Below, one piece after another: positions 24,915 to 36,759 of a stretch of 64,000 bases of DNA; positions within the stretch are counted from its first letter, which is position 1; each line of letters starts with the position of its first letter. The stretch covers positions 33,106,980 through 33,170,979 of the forward strand of contig NC_051074.1 in NCBI RefSeq assembly GCF_004664715.2, in the 5' to 3' direction. The DNA comes from Peromyscus leucopus. Lineage: Eukaryota > Chordata > Mammalia > Rodentia > Cricetidae. The notes under the pieces are model-generated. The model made no database searches. It was not told the DNA's origin and was given only the letters and a program-made list of their open reading frames with translations. The position numbers were made by a program, and so were the translations under genes.

Positions 24915-25435
24915 TGTTCGTTTAAGCTGCTGTAATGAAATATCATTGACTGGCGAGCTTATAAACAACAGAAATTTATTTCTCACAGTTCTAGACTCAG
25001 GGAAGTCTAAGGTTAAGACACTAGCATGTACAGTGGCTGGTAGGGGCTTGCTTTCTGTTTGTACATGGTACCTTCTAGTTGTTTCTTCATGTGTTAAGCA
25101 AGATTAGCTGCCTTTGGAGTCCCCTTTATAATGGCTCTAATACCATTTGTGAAGCCCCACCCCCCAAGATCTAATCATCTCTCAAAGATATTATTTTTGT
25201 TATTATTATCATTATTATTGAGATAGTCTCACTGTATATCCCTGGTTGGCCTGGAATTCACTATGTAGACGAAGCTGGCCTTGAACTCATAGAGAGAAGT
25301 GTCTGCCTCAGGAGTGCTGAGACTAAAGGCGTGCACCACCGTGTCGGGCAAGAACCAGCTTCTGATAACATTGTAGGTTAGAACTTCAATAAGTGAATTC
25401 TGGGAGGATACAGACATTCAGACTGTAGCAGTGTG
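24915..25435. mobile_element. MaLR-type LTR (MLT1/MST-like), split by a B1
   Basis: Left part: GCTGCTGTAATGAAATATC..AAACAACAGAAATTTATTTCTCACAGTTC. Right part (from about 25356): GTTAGAACTTCAATAAGTGAATTC..ACAGACATTCAGACTGTAGCA. A B1 separates them. An old LTR found across mammals. Confidence 0.6.
25190..25352 (-). repeat. B1 SINE inside the MaLR LTR
   Basis: Reversed B1: TTGAGATAGTCTCACTG ... GAGACTAAAGGCGTGCACCACC. Its TTATTATTAT start is a mutated reversed A-tail. Being inside the LTR, it is the younger of the two. Confidence 0.8.
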
Positions 25436-25584
25436 CATCCAGTTAATGATGGCTATTATTCCCAAGTACTTAAGGGTGTATTCTATAGCTCTTAAGCAAG
25501 TTAGAATTGGGGAAGGATTTAATTGCTGCTGGCACATAGACTAGAAAAGGAACAGTTAACTTCCATTGAATTACAATTTGTTTC

Positions 25585-25715
25585 ATAAGCATCTATTGAA
25601 TTCCTCCTGTAATCTAGGCACTGTCCTAAATACATGGCATCAAATATTAATAATTATCTCTCTCTTTAAATGCCTGATATGGAGATATAGAGACATAGAT
25701 CAAGTTGCTCATCAG
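25585..25715 (-). repeat. MIR-like remnant
   Basis: GCATCTATTGAATTCCTCCTGTAATCTAGGCACTGTCCTAAATAC matches the reversed MIR 3' region ('tattgagcacctactatgtgcca'). Confidence 0.55.
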
Positions 25716-26194
25716 AATAGAGCTGCCTCTCTTTATTGACAGAAGAACATGAACAGCCTGTAGCATTCCCCTTAGTTATCAGAAGGGAGTTCGCTGTGTG
25801 TTGCATGTATGCGTTTCTCTTTGTAGTGGATACCACTTCATTAGTTTTTCATGGTCTTCTGACTTGCGTCTTGTTCCTGTGCTCGGCAGCTCTTTCTCTG
25901 CTTCCTTCCCATCCAGCTTTCACCTTTCAGCTGATGTTAAGTCCAAGCTCCTGTCATGTGTGTTTTTATACGCAGAAAAAAAAAAAAAAAAAAAGATTCT
26001 GTCTTAAGTGTGGCCTTTCATTTCTGAAGCTTTGCAAACTGCGTACCAAGGTGCTGCGTGAAATCATCATCAGAAACAGTTGTCTAGTGGTAGCTCGGCG
26101 AAGTCCTTTAGTCTTTTGGCACATGAGGATAACTTTTGCATAGTTGATCATATCATAGTCTTGTTGTCAGTTGAAGTATATCTTTCCCAACCCT

Positions 26195-26265
26195 AGGGAG
26201 GCTGGGGCACAAGATTGAGCATTTTGAGTCCAGCCAGGGTTATATATCACAAAAGTGTTTCAGCA
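26195..26265 (+). repeat. B1-like fragment
   Basis: AACCCTAGGGAGGCTGGGGCACAAGATTGAG..GTCCAGCCAGGGTTATAT follows the B1 centre; ends are lost. Confidence 0.45.
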
Positions 26266-27194
26266 ACAAAAGTAAACAGCCCCGATTATCCAGAATCAAT
26301 GACTACTGATATTACTGCTTGATTTTCATAACAGTGGGTGACATTGTTGGGTGGATGCCATTAACTATTACTCAGTGTTGGGTGGCATGGGTCATGAATG
26401 TTCTCCCAGAAGCAGCAAGGTAATTTGGTAAGCCACAAATCCAGCGGTGGAGGGGAGGGGGGGGTAGGGGGGAGTGGGAGGGCTGGGAAAAGAGGGTCTT
26501 AGAAAAGGAAGAAGCTAAGCAAGAGATGGTATCAGGGCCAAGTCCCACTACAGAGCTCACGGGCATTCTGGAGAGTCATTTACAGGGAGACCAGGAGTCA
26601 ATGGCTATTAGCCTTCTGGGAGGAAATAGTGTCTGTAAACACTTAAGGCCCACGAAGAAAAGTGGGCTTTGCTTCCCACTGGCAGCTGTCCAAAGGTAGC
26701 AGGTGCAAGCGGTTAGCAACAGAGCACACAAAAGCTAGAGGGCAAGTACGCAGAGCTGCTAAAAGGCTACCCACAGCGCCGCTTCCATTGGAGATTCAGA
26801 TTGCAATTAAAATTGCCAGCTTAGCTACTTACTGCAGTGATTTTTTGCTTCTAGAAATAATCAGTTTTGGGCGTAGATCTTCTTTTATTTTCTTACAGTT
26901 AATTGATAAAGGGAGTTTGCTGTTTAACAGGTATGTGCTTTTTTTTTTTTTTTTAAAGAATACATCTTTATTCCAGATTGGCTTTCAGAGTTATTTTTTA
27001 CAATCCATTTGTTCTTACAACTCTTGGCCTTCATAGTTTGCTTCAGTCAACATCAGTTTAAAGAGCACTGAGTTCTCACCAATGAGTGGAGGACCCAGAG
27101 ACAGCATCGGTGTTTCTGCAAAGGACTGGTGAAGTTATGCTCACGGTCTGGCTTTGAACAATATCTCAATGGGAGATCAAAGAAACACGAAACG

Positions 27195-27360
27195 TATTTT
27201 AGGCTCGGACAGTAAAGGCATTTGCCACCAAGTCTCATGACCCGAGTTCAACCCCAGAGCCACATGCCAGAAAGAACAAACTGAGTCCTGCAAATTGCCC
27301 TATCTCCACATACATGTCACGGCACACCCTCCTCACACAAATAATTAAAATGTAAAAATG
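27195..27360 (+). repeat. B2/RSINE-type SINE (diverged)
   Basis: CAGTAAAGGCATTTGCCACCAAGTCTCATGACCCGAGTTCAACCCC is a tRNA-type head; the tail is ACACAAATAATTAAAATG. Confidence 0.6.
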
Positions 27361-29845
27361 GTTTTAAAAATGTACCTTAATTATGTTATATTAAAAACAA
27401 TTTCTTTTTTATTAAAGTCTTTGTAAATTCATGACTATTTCATATCACCCAAAGTACAATATCTGTTATAACATCTTTTTTTTTTAATACAATGAAATTG
27501 TTTCCCTGTTTTTAAAACATGTAAGCCACTGGTTGATAGCACTGTAGTACGGGAGTCCTCTCTTGGTTCCTGGATTAGGAAATCCCCCATCTGAAGCATT
27601 ACAGATTTAATGGTCTAAGTCTGCACACTGAAAGGCATAAACGGGATATACACCACTTTACCATCCCACCGCTATCAACCACTGTATTTTTTATACCTCG
27701 TACCAAAGTACATCGCCCCACTCAATTTCTCACTTAAATTATCTGGGGACACTGGAAAGGCCCACCCGGAAGTAGTAGAGGAGAAAGCAAGCTTGACCAA
27801 GAGGGTCACTTGCTCTGCATCTCCGGCTGTGTGGTCGGTAGAAGTTGGATTTGAACTCCAAGCAAATTGTGTCTGAAACCTTGAAGGAAGTGAGGGAAAA
27901 AAAAGTCCCCGATCTTGTATTTTTGGAAGTAGACAACCAGCAAATCCCCACAATCTTCTTCTCTAGCCTACCATACCCCCCACCCCCCGCAAAGAAAAAT
28001 CTCAGTATGAAAAATAGATGGGTACAAGGCACTTTGCCAGAGTACACTTTACCAATAAGACACACCCTTTTTCCTTCAGCTATTGCTGCCATGCATTTCA
28101 ATGGTTGGAAATGTCTTTCCTAAGCATTTGTAGGTTGGTTCTTGACCCAATTAATTAGTGTCATAGATCAAACATAGATGCATCCCTCTTGGATTCAGGT
28201 TTAAAAAAAAAAAAACAACTATGACGAACTTCAGAGAGTTTTAAGTTTCTTTGTGGTAACCTGGAAAAGCATTTAAAGCTGCAGTCGTTCCAGCTGCCAT
28301 CTCCTGTTTGTTCCTCCCTAAGGTAGGAAGATGCCGACTCAGGTGGACTGTGGCGTACTTACCAGAGTTACGCATCATCATGATATGTTCTAGCTTGCTT
28401 GCTCTTCTGGTTTAGTTATCTTAAGGAAATGTGGTCTTATGTGGAAAACAAGGACAGCCCAAGGGACAACAAGGACAGCCCTAAGGCCATCATTTCAGGA
28501 ATGGCTTGGAAAGGTTTCAAATGTTGTCTTCTGGCTTCCATATTTAAGGCTAGCCTCTTGGCTTCATAATCATAAACCCAGTTACTTGTGGATGAACTGT
28601 TACCACTGCTCTTCAGAGAGCCTTCAGTCTTTTTAGACCAGCTCCTGAAGGGCCTCTAGAACGCTGCTTGTGAAATGCTCTTGAGAGTTGGAAACATTTT
28701 TCTGCTGGCAAAAATAGCGATGGGAAAGAAGTACTCGGTCTGACAGCGGAGCGTTACAGACCGGTGTAAAAAGTTTCATTGTTTTCCTTTGAGAAACTAA
28801 AGTCCCTCCTTTGAGAAGTCCTCGGCAAAAGCTGTTGGCAGATGTAGTTTGCAGGTGTGTTCCTACCAGCCAGACCCCCTTTAGAAGAAGGGCACAGGGG
28901 CAGATCAATAAGGGAGCATCCTGGTTTGAAGAAGAACCTCAGAGCTTTCCCAGTTGGCTGTCTATTGGGCTGGCAAGAAGTTATGGAGAGAAACTGGGGG
29001 GTGGGGGGTAGGGGGGTGGGGAGGTGACCTTCCTCCCTATACTATCAGTTGCTCACTCCAGGTGCCTGGCATTATTGTGACCCTACTTTTTATTATAGGC
29101 ACAATTCAGGAGACTCGTTGATTTTTACACATTAATAGTATGCTTTGACCAGTCTTGCCAGTTTTTAATGTCAGCTGGCTCCCCCATTTTGGCCTTATCT
29201 AATGAGCCTCCTGTGACTTTCCTGGCCCTGGGAGGTAAGGCAATTTCTGTGCAGGCAGTCTGCCTTTCAGGATTTGGATACACCCCCAGAGAGTGACATA
29301 AATAAATGTGGGCTCTTTAGTATCTCTCTCTCCCAGTATTGCTTCAGTTTTCTTGGGATTTACGAGATGGGGCTGCTCAGATGCAATCTGTAAATAGTGT
29401 TTCACTCTAAAAGGAGCCAGAGAAGTGACTGACTGTACTTGGAACAGGAAATGTACAGACGAACCTAAGGACATCTTGTCAAATCAGAAGCCAAGGAAGC
29501 CGAGGACACTACATGTTCAAGTCGAATGTTTCAAGAATCAACGTGAAGTGACTTTCTTTGAGTCTCAACAAGATGAATATTGATAGTAGATCAAGCCTCT
29601 AGAAAATGTTGACAACAGGAGTTTGCTATGACAGGAAAATGAAACAGAACAAACACTCTGGTGAACTGAGAATTGGTTGACAAAGTCCTTTTCAGTGGAC
29701 AACTGTTCTAGTATTTGTTCCACCTTTCTCACACATGCTGAAGCTCACGGTCGTCAGCTACGGAGCCTTTCTTTTTATCTATATCCCTGCTGGTGAATGA
29801 AGGAAACTTAGTTATAAGGCACCTACCATTTTGGAGCCCCTTAAT

Positions 29846-29848
<3 letters not shown>

Positions 29849-29939
<91 letters not shown>

Positions 29940-29968
29940 TGTGTGTGTGTATGTGTATATATATAACC
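29849..29968. repeat. (GT)n microsatellite, about 115 nt, interrupted
   Basis: Long GT array with several GTAT interruptions, ending in GTATATATAT. The longest dinucleotide array in the window. Confidence 0.96.
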
Positions 29969-31239
29969 CCTTGGACAACACCACCATTACAAAACAGTAA
30001 TTCTTACCAGAAGAACTGAGTCAGTCAAGTTGCCTAGCCTCTAGATCAGGGTTGCTGACAACCTTCCAGGTAGTAAGTCTTCTTTTCTTCCTGCCATACT
30101 GTCTCTGTTGCCAACTACCCTGTTCGGATTCTACCAGTTTTACATAAGACAGAGGAACACAGTTACCAAATTCCAGTGGGTATTAGGACCACAGTCAAAA
30201 ATAAAGCAACTTTAAGATTTTTTGTTGTTGTTATTCTGAAAAAGCAAAAGGGTTATCAACTTGTCGTAATGGATATCTTGAATCAAATAAGATTATACAT
30301 GTAGCAGAAGACAATCAGATTGTGTTAACACTGGATAATTAGCAGATGAAGGGGTTACTGATTTTGCTAGGTGATAATGATATTGTCGGTTGATATCCTA
30401 ACTAGGGGATATGTATTAGAATGGTCCTGAATGCTGTTCTGTGATGTCTATAGTTTACTTTAGAATAGTCTTTGACTTGGAAGAGATAAGCGATAAAGTA
30501 ATCATTGTCATTGTCAATGACATTGTCAATGTTGAATAGTGTGGACTTTTTTTTAATCAAATTTTATTCAAATATACATAAAATATTTTTCCATATATTT
30601 TATGTACATTTGAACACATGATATAGTGTATATGCTTATACATATATGTGTGTACACATACACACATATAGTTTATTATTGTTAGCTCTTCCAACATATT
30701 TTAGTGAGTAATGGAGGCTGGACTGCTGTCCTTTTTCTGCCACTCTTGGGTCCCCCAGAGCAGATGAGAAGCACCTGGCAAAAGTCTCAGAACCTGTAGA
30801 CTTCTGTTGTGTTCTTTTCGCACCAAATTGTTTACATATAGCTTGCTATGTTAAACAGAGCATGTGAACATGGAATTTATTGTCTGCTTGTGCTGTGGAT
30901 AAAAGGTCTATTTTATATAAAAATAGCTTGTTAAGTAGAAAACAAATGCCACCATTTACAAGGCTACCTCATTTTCTGTTACATAGTAGGTCAGCAATGA
31001 GTCAGTCTAGGGGTCTGTTTGCAAGTCCTTAAGCAGCCCAGGCTAGTGATGGACAGCAGCCTCTCAGGCAGCGGGCACAGAGCTGTGGAAATCAAGGCAC
31101 ATCACCAGCCCCCAGAGGGGTGGCACAGGAGCAGGACATGTGTGGTACGAGTGAGGGCCCCGCAGTACCAGCACGTCTCTTTCTTCACATTTCCTGTGAG
31201 TGACTCTAAATCCAGACTTGTATGTGCTGTCTCCTGAAT

Positions 31240-31400
31240 TTCAGTTTCCAAAAATATTTTTGGAACACCGCATTCCAAACCAAACCCCGGGCAGTGGGAT
31301 TAGGCCCTGGCTCCTGCCTCTGATTTAGTGCAACCAGTGGTGAGGCTCTAAATAGACCCCGTAGGCTCCAGGACTCTATAACAGCCCCTGGATTTGAGCT
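31240..31400. promoter_or_regulatory. Candidate regulatory block with 20-bp palindrome
   Basis: Perfect palindrome TTCCAAAAATATTTTTGGAA at 31246-31265, followed by a TEAD-like GCATTCCA at about 31270 and a MEF2-like CTCTAAATAG at about 31348. Unique sequence. The motifs are seen; the function is inferred. Confidence 0.3.
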
Positions 31401-31633
31401 TCCTGGCTAGTGGGAAGGGGGTGGGATCGTTTGAAAACAAGCCAGGTGAGAGGTGCAGAGAGGGATGATGTATTCAGAGAGGAAGAGTTGGGGAAGCTCT
31501 GGTGGTCCCTAAGTGAACAGTAGAGGGGAAAAAAAAAAGCAAAAAGAAGGCCATCAATAGAAAACAGTCCTGGAAGAGGAGATTTGGGAAAGTTTGCAGG
31601 CTAAGGGCCTCCAAAGCCCACCAGTGAAGGATT

Positions 31634-31639
31634 TCTATC

Positions 31640-31697
<58 letters not shown>
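31634..31697. repeat. (TATC)n microsatellite
   Basis: About 16 TATC units. Confidence 0.96.
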
Positions 31698-31700
<3 letters not shown>

Positions 31701-32818
31701 GAGGTCAAGAGAGTGTCATGAACAATCAGGAGGGAATAGGTAGCAAACATTGAAAGCCTGCCGGTGAGATTAGCAGAGATTTCAGCTTCGCCTGGGTAGA
31801 CGTGACAGTTGAAGCCACTGAGTCTATGGCATGTGTTTCTCTCGCGTCTGCCATCGGCAAGTGACACATTTTCAAGTGTGCATATTGAAGCTGGCATTTG
31901 CAGAACTAGCAGCCCGTTATTTACTACGCTAAACCATGCTTAACGCTCAGAGCAGACCCAATTACTTCGGGAACGTTCCCCTCGCTGGAAAGTGAAAAGA
32001 CTTGGAGTAGGAGAAAGCCAACATTTGCAAGGCTGTGCCGGTGGCAGTAGCTTTATGGGTAGGCTTATGATCTCCCTCAATGATGGCCTAAAGCACACGA
32101 ATTGCTTTTTATTGTTGTAAAAACATTATTCAAGAAATTGAAACACTCAAACAGATTTATGAACCTCTATATCCACGCTACCCAATATGTTTGGGCCAAG
32201 TACTTATTCTTCCTCTCGTACCCAACTTCGAAGAGTGATTTCTTTAAAAAAAAAAAATGAAAATAATAGAAAGTTGCTATATTCTTCCCATTGCGGGATT
32301 CTGCTTGGCCTAGAAATGAAGCATTTTAAAACCAGCCACACTTATTTCATGTAAAATAATATTGATAGGGGTATGAGTATATTTCATTATTAGAACTTAC
32401 TCAAGCCTGGAGTGATTTATGGATCCACCCTTACTGCAGCCTCCTGAGCTTATTCTTAGACATGTGTACAAGCCAGGTGAGTTTCAGTTGGAGAGCGTTT
32501 GGCCAAGCAGAAGTTATGCCCAGAACATCCATCAAAAATTGCCCAGATTCCAAGTTCCACACAGCCTGGAGACTGCCCAGTGTGTTTTTCTGAAGCCGAA
32601 CATGGACATCTCTCAAAAACTTCCCTGGGCAAAGAAACCAAGAAAAACACTCCCACTATAATGAAACTGTTCTTTTAGGGGAGAAACATTATAACTGAAC
32701 ACAATTCTGGTAACTGAAGTAACTTTGTTCGGAGACTGTTTGTGTTGATGCGAAGATATTAGGGATGTTAGGAATTTTAGTCTATCTTCCTCTCCTTTCT
32801 CTGGAGAGTTTTATTTTT

Positions 32819-32918
32819 AAAGGAGGAAGGGAGAAGGCGGGAAGAGGGAGGGGGAAAGAGAGAGAGGGGGAAGAGATAGAGAGGAAGAGAGCGAGCGAGC
32901 AGAGGGTCCTCTTCAAAA

Positions 32919-33006
<88 letters not shown>
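32819..33006. repeat. Purine tract followed by (TC)n pyrimidine tract
   Basis: 32819-32907 is almost all A and G (AGGAAGGGAGAAGG...). After a 22-nt gap, 32930-33006 is a TC array with one extra T. The two halves are partly complementary to each other. Confidence 0.95.
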
Positions 33007-34194
33007 ATATGTTGGCAAAACCAACATGATACCTTTCTGTGTCTTTTGAGCATACAAATCCAACCATTTGTTCAAATAGCCCTTAACCCAGCAGAGTTTC
33101 TTAGGAATCATTAACTGAAATTGATGAGGTTAGTTGGTACAAAGATTCTACACATTTTTTTTTCTTTTTGTATTTGTGAGCACTTTGTAGCATGTTGAAT
33201 TTCAAAGGGGAAATGCATTCCCTGAGGGAGAAAGGGGAATCAGAGCTAGCTCAGAGGAGGAGTGTGTAAAGCTCCCATGGTCAGGGCTTGGAAGTCCCCC
33301 AAGGTCCAACAGGCTCCAGGAAACTCAGGCGATTGTCGTGGTATTAGAGCCAGTCCAAGGTGCCAAAGTCAAAATAGGCCACTGCTGACCACAGCAGAGG
33401 CCCACGTGGGAGCGTTATGTAGGTCACTTACACATTTTGCATTTAGACAGGCTGGATTCAGACAATTATCTTATAATTAAGCGTTGGAGAAACCCCGCAT
33501 GTTCTGAATTTTTAGAAGTTACCTATTTCACAGTGTGTAAGAAAATTACAACCTGTGTTTGAATGGTGTGTCCTTGGTGGCTCATTGTGTGTGGACAGCC
33601 AGGTGGGGAATTCTGTTTATGCTGACACTTCTTGGCCCAACCCGGAGGCTGGCATTTTCTTGGACCAGTTTTAGAGTTCACCGTGATGCTCAGGACTGAA
33701 CACGAGCATTTCCTCAACCACATTCAGCAAACTCTAGTTTGATGCAATGAGAAATAATAAAACTAGAAATTGGTGCTCATAGCCCCTAGGGCTTTATTCC
33801 CACAAGTGTTCTTTTGAGTATCAGCCATGCATGACCTAGTGTGGCAAGTTCCCAAAACAGGGAAAGGAAGGCAGGAAGACATGGTTTACCGAGCCCTGCC
33901 CACACTCTTTCTTTTCCCTTGTGGCCACTGATTTCCTCTCACTCCAGGTCACCTGTCTCTTCAAGTGCTTCCCTCTGTAACCTCCCAGAGGTGACAAGGT
34001 GGTCATATGGTTCCATGGGAGATTTGTGCCTCGTGAAACCTCAAGCCTCTAAAGCAGGGATCAAATTAGTAACATCACAAATTCTGCCTTTGTTTTTTGC
34101 TAAGTGCTGCTGTTGAGTTCTAACTTAATGGAAGTGTTCGCTTTCCCATAAATACACGTAAACTCCTACCCCTTGTCGTTGCTGAAGAAAGCCC

Positions 34195-34400
34195 TGTCAG
34201 TGGCAATCCAGGACGGCAGCAGCGTAGTTCAAGCAAATGGCTGTAATTGAAATTCTCAGTGTAAGCAATGCCATCCGCACCGTTTATGGATTTACCAATT
34301 GTTCTGCGCTGTTGTAGCTCTACAGCTGCCACTGGAATTTGTTTTAATTAACAGCCCTGTAATTTCAAAAAGTTGTATGTGGCACATAGAAAAGAATCAA
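34195..34400. promoter_or_regulatory. Candidate non-coding regulatory block close to exon 2
   Basis: Unique sequence with GCTGTAATTGAAATTC, TTTACCAATTGTTC, GCAGCTGC-like E-boxes (CAGCTG) and TTTTAATTAACAG; less than 1 kb upstream of exon 2. Motif-based inference only. Confidence 0.28.
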
Positions 34401-34829
34401 GTCGGTGTGGGTATGCGAAAATCCCGACAACCTGAACCCTTCCCTCTGTTTCAACCCCTCCACGTGGTCTCTTGTGACCCTTGCTTTCTGTCTACCTTGG
34501 CCTCCGTCACACAGCCTGCCTGCTGTTCCCCGGTCCCTGCTGTCTCTTTGCTGGGCATGCTCGCCCCGCATCTGAGCATGGCTGGTTCATTTCTCCATCT
34601 TCAGTTGACCTCCTCTGTGTTCCTCCCGCAGAGGTGGCCTTCCCTGTAATGTGACCCTCCCGTGGCCCTTCATTCACCCACATTGCTTTGCTTTATGATC
34701 CTGGCTTTTATTCTTCTCTGCAGTTACCTAATAACTTGCTGGTTTATTTTCTCCATGTCTCTCTAGAAGGGCACTCTTGAGAGGGCCAGGGTCACACCCA
34801 TCAGATTTACAGTTGTCTGTCTAGAGCTT

Positions 34830-34885
34830 ACAAAAGGGCTTGGCACATAGAAGACCCTTGGAAATAACACTTCAAATGATTGACA
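34830..34885 (+). repeat. MIR/L2-like 3' remnant
   Basis: AAAGGGCTTGGCACATAGAAGACCCTTGG resembles the 'gcctggcacatagtaggcgctcaataa' end of MIR and L2 elements. Confidence 0.45.
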
Positions 34886-35123
34886 GTTATAAGAATTAAT
34901 ACTCATACCAGCCTAGTGCCTGGTATGTACTAAGGACCTAGCAGGTGGAAGTTTACGGCTTTCCAGCCCTGTTTGTCTGAACCCCATGCATTTGAGACTA
35001 ACTTAGCACAGGATTCAGTTATCATGGGCACAAGAAATCGGATGGAGTTAAGTTCAGAGTATTCGTCCCATTGTGTTCACAAAAGAGTGATGTATTTCTG
35101 TCTGGTTTTTCTTTTCTTTTTAG

Positions 35124-35404
35124 GCTGTCCTTGTTGGAAGGAACCATGAATTGGCATTTTCCCTTCTTCATCTGGACCACAGTGACATTGTCTTCCGTGT
35201 ACTCCCAGTTCAACTCTCTGTCTCTGGAGGAACTAGGCTCTGACACGGGGATCCAGGTTTTCAATCAGATCATCAAGTCCCGGCCTCATGAAAACATCGT
35301 CGTCTCCCCGCATGGGATTGCATCCATCTTGGGCATGCTGCAGCTGGGGGCTGACGGCAGGACGAAGAAGCAGCTCACGACGGTGATGAGATACAGTGTA
35401 AACG
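35124..35404 (+). CDS. SERPINE2: SERPINE2 exon 2: leader end, start codon, residues 1-86
   Basis: The acceptor is a pyrimidine-rich tract ending TTTTTAG at 35123. The ATG at 35146 has A at -3 and is the first ATG of the spliced leader, which decides the start. It encodes the hydrophobic signal peptide (about residues 1-19) and the N-terminal serpin helices, ending in the first base of Gly87. The donor, ACG|GTTCGT, is weak: T at +3 and C at +4 depart from the consensus. Coding part is 35146-35404; 35124-35145 is 5' UTR. Confidence 0.96.
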
Positions 35405-36689
35405 GTTCGTGTGCGCGCTCTCCCTCCATGAGTGAGGCCTTGCCGTTGGCCCTGCATGTGAAGGGTCGTGGCTTGGTCTCTGCTTAATCTGAGAAGCAGG
35501 GCAGCCAAGAGAAGTCATACAGTGTCATCTGGAACATAGGGCCAGGGTCTTCTAAAGGCGACATGGTATCCCCAAAGTTAAGAACTGCACTTTTGGTTCT
35601 GTAGCTGTTGGGTCTGGTGCTACCTCCGTCTACCCAGCACTACTGTTTTCTCCTAAGGGAAATCTTTTGTGTTATAAGTGAGCGTCCTTGTAAAACATGT
35701 CCATATTAGAGACTGGAAGTATGGAAACTTTATGATGGTGGAGCTGCTCCGCATTGATGGGGTGATGTGAGTCTACATGACTCATAGAAATGCACAGAAC
35801 TGCTGACACACACATGCACGCACATGCACCAGGCATGTATGAAAAATGAGTCAAGTCAGAATGAGTGCTATAGACTATACCAATGACAGTTTCCCAATAT
35901 GGTCACCATGCCATTGAGGAAAACTGGATGAGGGAGGGGCACAAGGTATGCCTCTTTGCTATTTTTGTTTTAATTTTTTAAAACTCATTGTGGGCCGGGC
36001 GGTGGTGGTGCACGCCTTTAATCCCAGCACTCAGGAGGCAGAGCCTGGGCTACCAAGTGAGTCCCAGGAAAGGCACAAAGCTACACAGAGAAACCCTGTC
36101 TCGAAAAACCAAAAAAAAAACAAAAAAAAAAAAACCTCATTGTGGGGGTAGTGTGTATGAGTTCATGTGTGTGTAGGTGGGTGCAGAAGTGTGTGGAGAC
36201 TAGAAGAGCAAGCATGTTGGTGTTTCCCTCCATCCCGCCCCTTATTTTTTAAGCCATGTCTCTCACTGAAGGTCACCAATTCAACAAGAGGAGCTGGCCA
36301 GTGAGCCCTGGGGATCCCCCTGCCTCTACTTCCCCAATGCTAGGATCGTAGGCATTTAGCACCACACTGGCAGGTGTTACACAGATGCCAAGGATCCGAA
36401 CTCAGATTCTCGTGCTCATGTGGCAAGGACTTTACTGACTGAGCTCTCTCCCCAGCCTGCCCTGTTTGCTGATTGGAGGCCACTTAGAAATGTGAAATAA
36501 GAAGCTAAGTGTTCTTTAAATAAATAAATGTCTGGCCATGACCAGTCACTGGTCCTGGTAACTACCATGCTTGTATTCACAGCCCTTGAGAAGTGAGAGA
36601 GGAAGATTGAACATTCGAGGCCAGCCTGGCTACATACCAACCTAACGCAAAGATATGAACTGAACCTGGAGATGTAGCCCAGTGCTGGG

Positions 36690-36759
<70 letters not shown>

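Larger units (their letters stand above)
1022..35123 (+). other. SERPINE2: Intron 1 of SERPINE2 (34.1 kb)
   Basis: Runs from GTGAGT at 1022 to TTTTTAG at 35123. It holds most of the repeats listed separately. The stretches in between (for example 6990-10130, 18400-19130, 19230-21280, 22130-24680, 25720-29840, 29970-31630, 31700-32810 and 33010-34820) contain no exon I can support and are mostly unique sequence with short homopolymers. Several AT-rich unique blocks in it are listed as regulatory candidates. Confidence 0.85.
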
